The notes under the pieces are model-generated. The model saw only the letters and a list, made by a program, of their open reading frames with translations. It was not told where the DNA came from and ran no database searches. Positions 50,516 through 58,932 of a stretch of DNA of 58,932 nucleotides are shown in pieces. The position numbers and the translations under genes were made by a program. Position 1 is the stretch's first letter; each line of letters starts with the position of its first letter. The DNA comes from Pseudomonadota bacterium. GTDB lineage: Bacteria; Pseudomonadota; Alphaproteobacteria; Rhizobiales; Rhizobiaceae. The stretch lies in NCBI GenBank assembly GCA_023435335.1, contig JAEYRU010000261.1, forward strand, positions 1 to 58,932, given 5' to 3'.

Positions 50516-51937
50516 ATGCCGAGTTCAGTGGTCACACGTTTCGCCCCTTCGCCCACCGGCTACCTGCACATTGGGGGCGCGCGCACCGCGTTGTTCAACT
50601 GGCTCTACGCGAAGCACACAGGCGGAGTGATGCTGTTGCGGATCGAGGACACCGACCGCGAACGCTCAACCGAGGCCGCGACCGCGGCGATCCTCGACGG
50701 GCTTTCTTGGCTCGGTCTCGACTGGGACGGCGACCCGATCTCGCAATTCGCCCGCGCGGCGCGCCACCGGGAGGTGGCGGAGGAACTGGTCGCCAGGGGC
50801 AAGGCCTATCACTGTTATGCCTCACAGCAGGAACTCGAGGAAATGCGCGAGCGCGCCCGCGCCGAGGGTCGCCCTCCCCGCTATGACGGCCGCTGGCGCG
50901 ACCGCGACCCGTCGGAAGCGCCGGCCGGCGTCAAGCCGGTGATCCGCATTATGGCCCCGCGCGAGGGCGAGACAGTCGTGCGCGACAGTGTGCAGGGCGA
51001 CGTGCGCTTTCCCAACAAGGATTTGGACGACTTCATCATCCTGCGCTCGGACGGCACGCCGACCTACATGCATGCCGTGGTCGTCGACGATCACGACATG
51101 GGGGTCACCCACATCATTCGCGGCGACGACCACCTTACCAACGCCGCCCGCCAGCAGATCATCTACGACGCGATGGACTGGCCGGTTCCGGTGATGGCGC
51201 ACATTCCACTCATCCACGGGCCGGACGGCGCCAAGCTGTCGAAGCGGCACGGCGCGCTGGGCGCCGAGGCTTACCGCGCCATGGGCTTCCTGCCGGCCGC
51301 CTTGCGCAACTATCTCGCCCGCCTTGGCTGGAGCCACGGCGACGACGAGGTGATGTCCACCGAAGACATGATCGCATGGTTCGAGATCGAGGACGTCAAC
51401 AAGGGCGCGGCGCGTTTCGACTACCAGAAGCTTGAGGCGCTGAACGGCGTCTACATGCGCCAGGCTCCGGACGAGGAACTCACGCGTGTCTTCATTGAAA
51501 CCCTGCCGTTCCTCGAAAACGCGGAGCTCATCCGCGCGCGCCTGACGGACGAGCGCAGGGCGCAGTTGCTGGCGGCCATGTCCGGCCTGAAGGAGCGCGC
51601 GAAGACCCTGAAGGAACTCGCCGACAGCGTGTATTACCTGTTTGCCGAAAGGCCGCTGCAGTTCGACGACAAGGCTGCCGCAATCCTGGATGCGGACGCC
51701 CGCGCCGTGCTTGCGGGCATGCGCCCGGCACTGGCCGGCCTAGCGCGGTGGGACGCCACTTCGGTTGAGGAGGCCGCCCGCGCCTACGCCGAAAGCGCCG
51801 GCCTGAAACTCGGCAAGGTGGCGCAGCCATTGCGCGCAGCGCTCACTGGCCGCAGCACCTCCCCAGGCGTGTTCGATGTCCTCGAAGTGCTGGGTCGGGA
51901 AGAGAGCCTCGCCCGTATCGATGACCAAATCGATTAG
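50516..51937 (+). CDS. gltX: Glutamyl-tRNA synthetase
   Basis: Class I synthetase charging tRNA-Glu, 473 aa. The HIGH-equivalent motif is in SPTGYLHIGGARTALFN (residues ~10-27) and the KMSKS-equivalent is KLSKRHGA (~240). The anticodon-binding domain follows. The ATG at 50516 has AGGAAAA nine bases upstream. The longer frame upstream overlaps the comEC start and is not used. gltA follows after 185 bp. In some rhizobia a second GltX acts on tRNA-Gln; here only this copy is seen. Confidence 0.96.
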   Translation: MPSSVVTRFAPSPTGYLHIGGARTALFNWLYAKHTGGVMLLRIEDTDRERSTEAATAAILDGLSWLGLDWDGDPISQFARAARHREVAEELVARGKAYHCYASQQELEEMRERARAEGRPPRYDGRWRDRDPSEAPAGVKPVIRIMAPREGETVVRDSVQGDVRFPNKDLDDFIILRSDGTPTYMHAVVVDDHDMGVTHIIRGDDHLTNAARQQIIYDAMDWPVPVMAHIPLIHGPDGAKLSKRHGALGAEAYRAMGFLPAALRNYLARLGWSHGDDEVMSTEDMIAWFEIEDVNKGAARFDYQKLEALNGVYMRQAPDEELTRVFIETLPFLENAELIRARLTDERRAQLLAAMSGLKERAKTLKELADSVYYLFAERPLQFDDKAAAILDADARAVLAGMRPALAGLARWDATSVEEAARAYAESAGLKLGKVAQPLRAALTGRSTSPGVFDVLEVLGREESLARIDDQID

Positions 51938-52122
51938 AGCCGAAACGCTTTTGCGGGTGCCATTGAAATCGCAGTTTTGCGGTGCAACATAGGACTTGGG
52001 GATGATTGGCATGCGGGGGCGAATGCGTTAGCTAGAGCCCGCCGGCCCAAATATTTCGCGCGACTGCGCTCTCTCTTTTGCGCGGGGATGCGATATTCCG
52101 AAATTGACGAGAGGAAACTGCG

Positions 52123-53412
52123 ATGACGGGATCGACTGCGAAATTTGAGCTCGACGGCAAGGCGACCGAATTCAAGGTGCGAAAAGGCACCGTCGGCCCG
52201 GACGTAGTCGATATCGGGGCCCTCTACAAGGACACCGGGATGTTCACCTACGACCCCGGCTTCACCTCCACGGCAAGCTGCGAATCCAAGATCACCTACA
52301 TCGATGGCGACGAGGGTGTGCTCCTGCACCGGGGTTATCCCATTGAGCAGCTCGCCGAACACGGAGACTTCCTCGAAGTCTGCTATCTGCTGCTTTACGG
52401 CGACCTGCCGACCAAGGCGCAGAAGGAGGACTTCGACTACCGCGTCACGCACCACACGATGGTGCACGAGCAGATGAACCGGTTCTTCACGGGCTTCCGT
52501 CGTGACGCGCATCCGATGGCGGTCATGTGCGGCGTGGTCGGCGCACTGTCGGCCTTCTATCACGACTCGACCGACATCTCAGACCCGCACCAGCGCATGG
52601 TGGCATCCATCCGCCTGATCGCCAAGATGCCGACGATCGCGGCGATGGCGTACAAGTACCATATCGGCCAGCCATTCGTTTATCCGAAGAACGAGCTGAG
52701 CTACGCCGCCAACTTCCTGCACATGTGCTTCGCCGTCCCCTGCGAGGACTACAAGGTGAACCCGGTGCTCGCCCGCGCGATGGAGCGTATCTTCACGCTC
52801 CACGCCGACCACGAGCAGAACGCCTCCACCTCCACGGTGCGGCTTGCCGGCTCTTCCGGCGCCAACCCGTTCGCCTGCATCGCGGCCGGCATCGCCTGCC
52901 TCTGGGGCCCGGCGCATGGCGGCGCCAACGAGGCGGCGCTGAACATGCTGGCCGAGATCGGCACGGCCGACCGGATCCCCGAGTTCGTCGCCCGCGCCAA
53001 GGACAAGAACGATCCGTTCCGCCTCATGGGCTTCGGCCACCGCGTCTACAAGAACTACGATCCGCGCGCCAAGATCATGCAGAAGACGACGCATGAGGTT
53101 CTGGGCGAGTTGGGCATCAAGGATGACCCGCTGCTCGAGGTGGCGATGGAACTGGAGAAGATCGCGCTGACCGACGAGTATTTCATCGAGAAGAAGCTCT
53201 ACCCGAACATCGACTTCTATTCCGGCATCACCCTGAAGGCGCTGGGCTTCCCCACCACCATGTTCACCGTCCTGTTTGCGGTCGCCCGCACGGTCGGCTG
53301 GGTGGCGCAGTGGAAGGAGATGATCGAGGATCCGCACCAGAAGATCGGTCGTCCGCGCCAACTCTACACGGGCGAGCCCGTGCGCGACTATGTGCCGATC
53401 GCCAAGCGCTAA
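52123..53412 (+). CDS. gltA: Citrate synthase
   Basis: Type II (hexameric, NADH-sensitive type) citrate synthase of the TCA cycle, 429 aa. Catalytic region: the His in SSGANPFACIAAGIACLWGPAHGGANEA (cited in parts), the substrate His/Arg in MGFGHRVYKNYDPRA, and the final Asp within NIDFYSGI. The N-terminal beta domain (~1-60) with FTYDPGFTSTASCESKITY is present, as in Gram-negative type II enzymes. GACGAGAGGAAACTGCG supplies the ribosome-binding site. Terminated by a long palindrome 18 bp after the stop. Confidence 0.97.
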   Translation: MTGSTAKFELDGKATEFKVRKGTVGPDVVDIGALYKDTGMFTYDPGFTSTASCESKITYIDGDEGVLLHRGYPIEQLAEHGDFLEVCYLLLYGDLPTKAQKEDFDYRVTHHTMVHEQMNRFFTGFRRDAHPMAVMCGVVGALSAFYHDSTDISDPHQRMVASIRLIAKMPTIAAMAYKYHIGQPFVYPKNELSYAANFLHMCFAVPCEDYKVNPVLARAMERIFTLHADHEQNASTSTVRLAGSSGANPFACIAAGIACLWGPAHGGANEAALNMLAEIGTADRIPEFVARAKDKNDPFRLMGFGHRVYKNYDPRAKIMQKTTHEVLGELGIKDDPLLEVAMELEKIALTDEYFIEKKLYPNIDFYSGITLKALGFPTTMFTVLFAVARTVGWVAQWKEMIEDPHQKIGRPRQLYTGEPVRDYVPIAKR

Positions 53413-53429
53413 CGAAAGCACGGCAGAAA

Positions 53430-53468
53430 AAATGAAAGAGGCCGGGGATTCCCCGGCCTCTTTCATTT
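53430..53468. terminator. Bidirectional terminator between gltA and lpxA
   Basis: An 18-bp perfect inverted repeat (AAATGAAAGAGGCCGGGG at 53430-53447 and its complement at 53451-53468) around ATT, with an A-run and T-run on the outer sides. It separates the convergent gltA and lpxA genes and can stop transcription both ways. Confidence 0.93.
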
Positions 53469-53484
53469 CGTTCAGACGCAAGCG

Positions 53485-54336
53485 CTACTCCGCGTCTTCG
53501 TCCTCTTCGCGCGTGCCTGAGACGGGCGGCACGCAGAAGATGCGCTTTCCGCGGCTGGTGACGAAATCGAGCATGTCGGCGACGCGCGGATCGCTGCCGT
53601 ACTCGGCGCGCGCGGCCTCCGCGTTTTCCGCCACTGGCCGCGCCCGATCGAACAGGACGCGGTAGGCGCTGCGCAGCGTGGACAATTCCGCCCGGGTGAG
53701 CCCCGCACGCTTCAAGCCAACGATATTGAGGCCCCGCAGCCTGGCGCGGTTGCCGATGACCATGCCATAGGGAATGACGTCGCCCGGAACGCCGGTCATG
53801 CCGCCGACGAACGCGTGGTGGCCAATGCGCACGAACTGGTGCACTGCCGACAGTCCGCCGATGGTGACATGGTCGCCGACCTCGACGTGGCCGCCAAGCG
53901 TCGCGCCGTTGGCGAAGATCACGTTGTTCCCGATGATGCAGTCATGTGCGACGTGGCTGTAGGCCATGAGCATGCAATCGTCGCCGATCTCGGTGGCGCC
54001 ACGGCTGCTGTCCGAGCCGACATGCACGGTAACGGCCTCGCGGATCAGGCAATTCCGGCCGATTGCAAGCGTCGTCCTGCCGCCCTTGTGCCGGATATTC
54101 TGGGGCTGCCCGCCGAGCACCGCCTGCGGATAGACCTTCGTGCGTTCGCCGATGCGGGTCGCGCCCGTCACCACGACATGGCTCGTGAGTTCGACATTGT
54201 CCGCCAACGTGACGTCGGGGCCGACATGGCAGAACGGCCCGATGCGCACGCCGGTGCCGAGCTGAGCGCCGGCCTCGACCACCGCCGCGGGGTGTATCTC
54301 GACGCCACTGGCCACGGCCATGCTGCTAGCTGGCAT
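53485..54336 (-). CDS. lpxA: UDP-N-acetylglucosamine acyltransferase LpxA
   Basis: First committed step of lipid A synthesis, transferring a 3-hydroxyacyl chain from ACP; 283 aa. The left-handed beta helix is built of hexapeptide repeats (for example VGPDVTLADNVELTSHVVV and GDHVTIGGLSAVHQFV). The catalytic His is in MAYSHVAHDC. The C-terminal helical domain includes LKRAGLTRAELSTLRSAY. The ATG at 54336 overlaps fabZ; an ATG at 54321 is an alternative. The tail REEDEDAE is acidic. lpxI and lpxB do not follow. Confidence 0.95.
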   Translation of the reverse strand: MPASSMAVASGVEIHPAAVVEAGAQLGTGVRIGPFCHVGPDVTLADNVELTSHVVVTGATRIGERTKVYPQAVLGGQPQNIRHKGGRTTLAIGRNCLIREAVTVHVGSDSSRGATEIGDDCMLMAYSHVAHDCIIGNNVIFANGATLGGHVEVGDHVTIGGLSAVHQFVRIGHHAFVGGMTGVPGDVIPYGMVIGNRARLRGLNIVGLKRAGLTRAELSTLRSAYRVLFDRARPVAENAEAARAEYGSDPRVADMLDFVTSRGKRIFCVPPVSGTREEDEDAE

Positions 54337-54790
54337 CGGCGAGCGTCACCATTGCCTGCACGTCCGCCTCAGCCACCTTGACACCGTCGACGATGGCCTG
54401 GCCGGCGTAGCGGAAGATGCCGCCGCGTTCGCGCTGCTTCTTCACATGTATCTCCAGCCGGTCGCCGGGAACCACGGGCTTGCGGAACTTGGCGTTGTCG
54501 ATCGTCATGAAGAAAACCAGGGCCGAACTGTCGCCGCCAAGCTTGTTCAGAACGATCGCCCCGGCGGTCTGCGCCATGGCCTCGACGATGAGTACCCCCG
54601 GCATCACCGGCTTGCCGGGAAAGTGGCCGGTAAAGTGCGGTTCGTTGATCGTCACGTTCTTGATGCCGATGGCGGAATCGTCACCGTCGACCTCGATCAC
54701 CCGGTCCACGAGCAGGAAAGGGTAGCGGTGCGGCAGCAGGTGCATGACCCGCTCGATGTCGAGTGTCTCGAGAGTGCCCTTCTCAGTCAT
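54326..54790 (-). CDS. fabZ: 3-hydroxyacyl-ACP dehydratase FabZ
   Basis: Hotdog-fold dehydratase of type II fatty-acid synthesis, 154 aa. Catalytic His is in LLPHRYPFLLVDRV, and the Glu in GHFPGKPVMPGVLIVEAMAQ (cited in parts). Both blocks are complete. The ATG at 54790 overlaps the lpxD stop by eight bases; the longer frame to 54817 lies inside lpxD. Placing FabZ between LpxD and LpxA balances membrane lipid and lipid A synthesis, a conserved arrangement. Confidence 0.97.
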   Translation of the reverse strand: MTEKGTLETLDIERVMHLLPHRYPFLLVDRVIEVDGDDSAIGIKNVTINEPHFTGHFPGKPVMPGVLIVEAMAQTAGAIVLNKLGGDSSALVFFMTIDNAKFRKPVVPGDRLEIHVKKQRERGGIFRYAGQAIVDGVKVAEADVQAMVTLADAS

Positions 54791-55841
54791 CGCTTTCACC
54801 CTTCTCGTCCCGTGCATGGGCCAGTGCCCGCAACGCTGCCACTTCCCGGAAGAAGCTGCGGACAGGCTGCGCGGGCGCGCCCGCCCATTTCTCGCCCGCC
54901 GGCACGTCGTGCATCACGCCGCTGGCGGCGGCGATCTGCGCACCCGTACCGACACTGATATGGTCGCGCAAGCCGACCCCCCCGCCCAGTACGACGAAAT
55001 CACCGAGCGTGACCGATCCGGAGATCCCGCACTGCCCCGCGATGATGCAGCAGCGGCCGATGCGGACGTTGTGCGCGATCTGGACGAGGTTGTCGATCTT
55101 GGTCCCCTCGCCGATCACAGTGTCGGCGAGCGCCCCCCGGTCGACGGTGGTGTTCGCACCGATTTCCACGTCGTCCTGGATCACGACCCGGCCGACCTGG
55201 GGTATCTTTTCAGGGCCGCGCTGGCCCGCAACATAGCCGAAGCCGTCCTGGCCGATGCGCACCCCGCCATGCAGGATGACGCGGTTTCCGATCATGGCAT
55301 GCTGGAGCGTGGAGCCGGCGCCCACATAGCCGTCACGGCCGACCTGGCAGCCCGGGCCGATCACGGCGCCGGGCGCCACGATCGTGCCGGCACCGACAGC
55401 CGCACCGGGCCCAACCACCGCGCCGGCCTCGACGACGGCGCCGGGCTCAACCCTTGCGCTGTCGGCAATGAGCGCGCGCGGTGAGATCCCGGTTTCGCCC
55501 GACAGCGGGCGCGGACGCATCGCTTGCGGATAGAGCAGCTTTGCCGCGGTCACAAAAGCCTGCTGCGGCCTCGCGGTTACCAGTACGGCCACGCCCGGCG
55601 CTGCCAGCTTGGCGAACTCTTCCTGGCAGAGCACGGCCGCCGCGAGGGTCGTGGCGAGATGCTTGGCATGGCGCTTACCATCAATATAGACGAGCGCTCC
55701 GGGCCTGCTCTCCACGGCCGATGCGAGGCCGTGGATTTCGATGGACGCATGCGAGGGATCGACCAGGGCCGCTCCTGTTGCGGCCGCCATTTCACCTGCG
55801 GAGAAACGGCGCGCTGGCTCGAAAAACACCGGGTCTGCCAT
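54783..55841 (-). CDS. lpxD: UDP-3-O-acyl-glucosamine N-acyltransferase LpxD
   Basis: Third lipid A enzyme, N-acylating UDP-3-O-acyl-glucosamine; 352 aa. The N-terminal uridine-binding domain (~1-100) is followed by the hexapeptide-repeat beta helix (~110-310, VVEAGAVVGPGAAVGAGTIVAPGAVIGPG pattern). The catalytic His lies in the IAHNVRIGRCCIIAGQCG region. The ATG at 55841 starts the usual N-terminus (MADPVFFEPARRF). It follows bamA after 45 bp and overlaps fabZ at its end. Confidence 0.96.
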   Translation of the reverse strand: MADPVFFEPARRFSAGEMAAATGAALVDPSHASIEIHGLASAVESRPGALVYIDGKRHAKHLATTLAAAVLCQEEFAKLAAPGVAVLVTARPQQAFVTAAKLLYPQAMRPRPLSGETGISPRALIADSARVEPGAVVEAGAVVGPGAAVGAGTIVAPGAVIGPGCQVGRDGYVGAGSTLQHAMIGNRVILHGGVRIGQDGFGYVAGQRGPEKIPQVGRVVIQDDVEIGANTTVDRGALADTVIGEGTKIDNLVQIAHNVRIGRCCIIAGQCGISGSVTLGDFVVLGGGVGLRDHISVGTGAQIAAASGVMHDVPAGEKWAGAPAQPVRSFFREVAALRALAHARDEKGESDD

Positions 55842-55886
55842 GAAAACCTCGTCCGGGCCGATGCCGGCCCGGATCATCGCGGAGGA

Positions 55887-58223
55887 TCAGAACCGCGTCG
55901 AGATACCGAAGTTGAAGTTCTGGATCCGATCACCGGGCTGCCGGACGACCGGCACCGCATAGTCGACGCGCAACGGCCCGAATGGCGAGTTCCACAACAG
56001 GCTGGCGCCAACCGATGCACGCCAGTTCATGCCGACCGTCGCCGCGTTCACACCCACCAGTGAATTCCCGTAGAGCGTCGCGGCGTCGGCGAACAACGCA
56101 CCCTTGAAACCGATGCTCTGCGGTACGCCCGGCAGCGGAAACTGTACTTCGGCGGAGGCATTGAAGTAGGTCGTGCCGCCAAGCTGCTGTCCAAGCGTGA
56201 CATCGGTCGGACCTATACCGTTGTAAGCGAAGCCGCGAATGATGCGATCGTTGGACTGGAAAAGGTCGAACACACGCAACGGACCGCTTCCAGTCGCGAT
56301 CACATGGCCCGCGCCTGCGGATACCAGGCCGACGATATCGAGTTCTTCCGACAGCGTCTGGTAATACGAAGCCCGGCTCGTGAATTTCAGGAAGTTCGCA
56401 TTTCCACCGATGCCCGCGAACTCCGTCGTGAAGGTCGCATAGAGACCTTGGTGCGGATTCCGCATATCGTCGATCGTGTTATAGATCAGCGATGCACTGA
56501 CGGACGATTTTGTCCAGTTTCCCGCGGTAATCGCGTTCGAAACTGCAATCGGCACGTCTGCCGGCCCCCTGCCAGATGCGTAGGTATAATTCTCGACGCT
56601 GTAATTGTAGGCCAGCTGCGTCGACAGGTGATTTGTGATCGGCAGGCCGAATCGTACCGTGCCGCCAGTTACCGAGCTGTTGTAGTTCGTATAATTGCGC
56701 GTCTGCCGGAAAATGTCGAAACCGGCCGCGATGCGACGTCCGAGGAAGTAGGGCTCGGTGAACGACACCATGTAATCGCGCGAGCTCTTGCCTCCAGAGA
56801 TGGAGACCCGGATCGCCTGGCCCCGGCCGAGGAAATTGCGCTCGCCGATGCCGCCTTCCAGGACGAAGCCGGGCGTGGCGCCGCCGGTGGTGTAGCCGGC
56901 GCCGATCGATAGTTCGCCGGTGGCCTTCTCGGCAAGGTCGACCACCAGGATCACCTGGTCGGGCTCCGAGCCCGGAGCGGTCGAAATGTCGACGCTGTCA
57001 AAGAACTCAAGCGCTTCAAGCCGGCGCTTCGCGCGCTGGATGAGAACCTGGTTAAACGCATCGCCCTCGGCCAAGTCGAATTCGCGGCGGATGACGTAGT
57101 CGCGCGTGCGCACGTTGCCCCGAATCTCGATGCGCTCGATATAGGCGCGCGGTCCCTGGTCGACCGCATAGAGTACGGAGATCGTACGGTTCGCGAAATC
57201 GCGATCGCCGCGCGGCGTGACCTGCGCGAAGGCATAGCCCTGTCCCGCCAGTCGCTCGGTCAAGGCGATGATCGTGTCTTCGACGTCCTTGGCGCTGTAG
57301 GTTCGGCCCGAGCGCGTCTCCAGCAGCGGCGTCAGCGTGTTCGGATCCACCTCGGCAATCGTGCTGTCGATGGTGATGTCGCCGAATACGTATTTCTCGC
57401 CTTCCTCGACGGTGAAGGTCAGCGTGTATTCGTTCGTGGCCTGATCCAGCTCCGCGTAGGAGGAGATCACCTGGAAATCGGCATAGCCGCGATTGTAGTA
57501 GAAGCGGCGCAGGGCTTCTTCATCCGCGCGCAGGCGCTGCTCGTCGTAGATGTCGTTGCGAGAGATAAAGGAAAGGAAATTCGACCGCTTCGTGGATATG
57601 ACGTCAGCCAGACGCCCGTCACCGAAGGCGTTGTTGCCGACGAAATTGATTGAGCGGATCTTGGTGCGGCCGCCTTCGTTGATCTGGTAGATGACGTTCA
57701 CGCGGCCGCCTTCCAGCTGCTGCGTCGAGACGGTCACCGTGGCGTCGTCGCGCCCGATGCGGGAGTAGGCAGCGAGGATCGCCTGCACGTCTGCGTTGGC
57801 CACGGCGGCCGAATAGGCTCCGCGCGGCTGCAGCTGGGCGGTGTTGCGCAGCTGAGCGTCCTTGATCTTCTTGTTACCCTGGAAAAGCACCTGGTTGATG
57901 ATCGCATGCTCGTCGACGACGATAACGAGCGAACCACCGACCTGATTGATGCGGACGTCGGAGAACAGGCCGGTCGCGAAAAGCCGCTTCACCCCCTCGT
58001 CAATGTCCGAATTGTTGAAGCTGGCGCCGGGGCGAATGCCCACATAATTGCGAATCGTGTCCGCGTCGACGCGCTGGTTTCCGCGGACCTCGATCCTGCT
58101 GACCACGGCGGCATGGACAGCCGACACGCTGGCCAGTTGCAGCACGGCGCTGCCCGAGACAGCCAAGAACGCGGAACAAGCCACCGCCGTAGCGGCGCTC
58201 AGAAAACTGGAAGCTGCCTTCAT
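55887..58223 (-). CDS. bamA: Outer membrane protein assembly factor BamA
   Basis: Central component of the BAM complex inserting beta-barrel proteins; 778 aa. A signal peptide (1-~42, ending VSAVHAA) precedes POTRA domains (about residues 45-430, VSRIEVRGNQRVDADTIRNYV opening POTRA1, cited in part) and a 16-strand barrel. The loop-6 IRGF motif is at about 661-664, and the last residue is the barrel-signal Phe778. The ATG at 58223 starts the signal peptide. Rhizobial BamA usually sits between rseP and lpxD, exactly as here. Confidence 0.97.
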   Translation of the reverse strand: MKAASSFLSAATAVACSAFLAVSGSAVLQLASVSAVHAAVVSRIEVRGNQRVDADTIRNYVGIRPGASFNNSDIDEGVKRLFATGLFSDVRINQVGGSLVIVVDEHAIINQVLFQGNKKIKDAQLRNTAQLQPRGAYSAAVANADVQAILAAYSRIGRDDATVTVSTQQLEGGRVNVIYQINEGGRTKIRSINFVGNNAFGDGRLADVISTKRSNFLSFISRNDIYDEQRLRADEEALRRFYYNRGYADFQVISSYAELDQATNEYTLTFTVEEGEKYVFGDITIDSTIAEVDPNTLTPLLETRSGRTYSAKDVEDTIIALTERLAGQGYAFAQVTPRGDRDFANRTISVLYAVDQGPRAYIERIEIRGNVRTRDYVIRREFDLAEGDAFNQVLIQRAKRRLEALEFFDSVDISTAPGSEPDQVILVVDLAEKATGELSIGAGYTTGGATPGFVLEGGIGERNFLGRGQAIRVSISGGKSSRDYMVSFTEPYFLGRRIAAGFDIFRQTRNYTNYNSSVTGGTVRFGLPITNHLSTQLAYNYSVENYTYASGRGPADVPIAVSNAITAGNWTKSSVSASLIYNTIDDMRNPHQGLYATFTTEFAGIGGNANFLKFTSRASYYQTLSEELDIVGLVSAGAGHVIATGSGPLRVFDLFQSNDRIIRGFAYNGIGPTDVTLGQQLGGTTYFNASAEVQFPLPGVPQSIGFKGALFADAATLYGNSLVGVNAATVGMNWRASVGASLLWNSPFGPLRVDYAVPVVRQPGDRIQNFNFGISTRF

Positions 58224-58334
58224 CGGGCTCTGAAACCTTTTTTTCTCGTAGTCCCCACAGCGAGAAATCCGGAATTCGCAGCAGAAAACGTACACCCCTA
58301 ATACCCGGATTTTCCTTACAAGCAAGGCTTCTGG

Positions 58335-58349
58335 TTAATCACCGTTTAC
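58335..58349. promoter_or_regulatory. CtrA-like box upstream of bamA (weak)
   Basis: TTAA-TCACCGT-TTAC (58335-58349) matches the CtrA motif TTAA-N7-TTAA with one mismatch, about 110 bp upstream of bamA in the 207-bp gap to rseP. A single site with a mismatch can arise by chance in this AT-richer stretch. Confidence 0.25.
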
Positions 58350-58430
58350 TAATCGTCCGTGCGTTGCATTCACGTCACGCAAATCGACGGCCATGGTAAA
58401 TGCCCCCTCAATTCCCGGTCCCGGGACGGC

Positions 58431-58932
58431 TCAGCAGCCGAAAATATCGTTCCAGAAAACAAAAATCATGAAAACGAGCACCAGCAACATGCCCGCACGG
58501 TAAACGGTTTCGACAACCCGCTCCGGCACCGGCCGGCCAATCACCGCCTCGATACCGTAGAAAAGCAGGTGCCCTCCGTCCAGAGGGGGAATCGGAAGCA
58601 GGTTGAGAATCCCGATGCCCACCGAAAGCAGGGCGATCAGTTGCACCAGCCAGACGAAACCCAGCGCCGCGGCCTGCCCCGACATCTGCGCGATCCGCAC
58701 CGGACCGCCGAGCTGGCAGCGATCCTCGCGGCCGGACACGAAACGCTGCAGGAATTGGCCGGTGCGGGTGACGATATGACCGGTCTCCGCCACGCCCTGC
58801 ACCAGCGCCTCGGCGGGCGTGTAGGTGACCCGGCGCGGCTGCCCGAGTTCCTCGTTGTTGACCACGCCGATCAGGCCGATTCGCACCGTGTTGCCGAGCG
58901 CGTCCTGCTGCTCCGAAACCTCCGGCGTCGCC
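58431..58932 (-). CDS. rseP: Site-2 protease RseP, 5' end cut by window edge
   Basis: C-terminal ~167 residues of the inner-membrane zinc metalloprotease of the RseP/M50 family, which cleaves anti-sigma factors within the membrane. The second metal-binding motif NLLPIPPLDGGHLLFYGIEA is present (Asp of LDG), with hydrophobic helices around residues IGILNLL and VYRAGMLLVLVFMIFVFW. The HExxH site and the PDZ domains lie outside the window. The frame is open to the edge. The RIAQMSGQAAALGF segment is typical of rhizobial RseP. It precedes bamA as in the conserved operon. Confidence 0.93.
   Translation of the reverse strand, partial: ATPEVSEQQDALGNTVRIGLIGVVNNEELGQPRRVTYTPAEALVQGVAETGHIVTRTGQFLQRFVSGREDRCQLGGPVRIAQMSGQAAALGFVWLVQLIALLSVGIGILNLLPIPPLDGGHLLFYGIEAVIGRPVPERVVETVYRAGMLLVLVFMIFVFWNDIFGC

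Noticed and set aside
1..58932. CRISPR array, insertion sequences, prophage, toxin-antitoxin pairs
   Set aside because: Looked for regularly spaced repeats, transposase or integrase motifs and small paired ORFs; none found.

Overview
The window is a 58.9 kb, GC-rich stretch of alphaproteobacterial chromosome, most likely from a Hyphomicrobiales (Rhizobiales) relative of Mesorhizobium or other Phyllobacteriaceae. Gene content supports this: cpa/tad pilus genes of the Caulobacter-rhizobia type, napEDABC, class I phaC, single-copy groESL behind a CIRCE element, a LexA box of the GAAC-N7-GAAC alphaproteobacterial form, and the order ppiD-trpD-trpC-moaC-moeA-lexA / comEC / gltX-gltA / lpxA-fabZ-lpxD-bamA-rseP. 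It is nearly fully coding. I see no insertion sequence, prophage, CRISPR array or plasmid gene, so this is core chromosome rather than an accessory island.

Region by region. (1) 1-6922, minus strand: Tad pilus operon cpaB-cpaC-small lipoprotein-cpaE-cpaF-tadB-tadC, with tadC running off the left edge. (2) 7156-14266: parE, a DUF2336 protein, a MaoC-fold hydratase with an HpcH/HpaI (CitE-like) lyase, a flavin reductase, a nitroreductase, and a secreted protein built of three tandem beta-type repeats. (3) 14328-19691: thrS, yidD and an IscU/NifU-type scaffold on the minus strand, then folE (behind a structured leader), hisI and an RssA-like patatin on the plus strand. (4) 19705-25717, minus strand: recJ, glpX, hom, an AlaC/DapL-type aminotransferase and a small lipoprotein. 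(5) 25816-29376: phaC, an M15-like lipoprotein with a structured leader, and tRNA-Glu(UUC). (6) 29475-33691: periplasmic nitrate reductase operon napEDABC. (7) 33692-40678: CIRCE, groES-groEL, type II NADH dehydrogenase, map, radC, an L,D-transpeptidase and secG. (8) 40822-51937: tpiA, then ppiD-trpD-trpC-moaC-moeA and lexA, with comEC opposed and gltX after it. (9) 52123-58932: gltA, then the envelope operon rseP-bamA-lpxD-fabZ-lpxA on the minus strand, with rseP cut by the right edge.

Functionally the window mixes central metabolism (gltA, tpiA, glpX, hom, trpDC, hisI, folE), anaerobic nitrate respiration (Nap with MoeA/MoaC for its molybdenum cofactor), carbon storage (phaC), envelope biogenesis (Lpx, BamA, RseP, L,D-transpeptidase, the DUF882 lipoprotein, SecG, YidD, PpiD), surface attachment (Tad pilus) and stress control (LexA, GroESL).

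I did not find a clear-cut novel system. The best second-look items are the structured leaders before folE and before the DUF882 lipoprotein, an 11-bp inverted repeat between cpaB and parE, a CpaE whose P-loop lacks both lysines, a mini-lipoprotein where cpaD is expected, an IscU-like scaffold lacking the third cysteine, a NapD with a twin-arginine-like N-terminus, a shared KK-x-FFxxLFG-like motif in two envelope proteins, and the absence of lpxI/lpxB from the end of the lpx operon.
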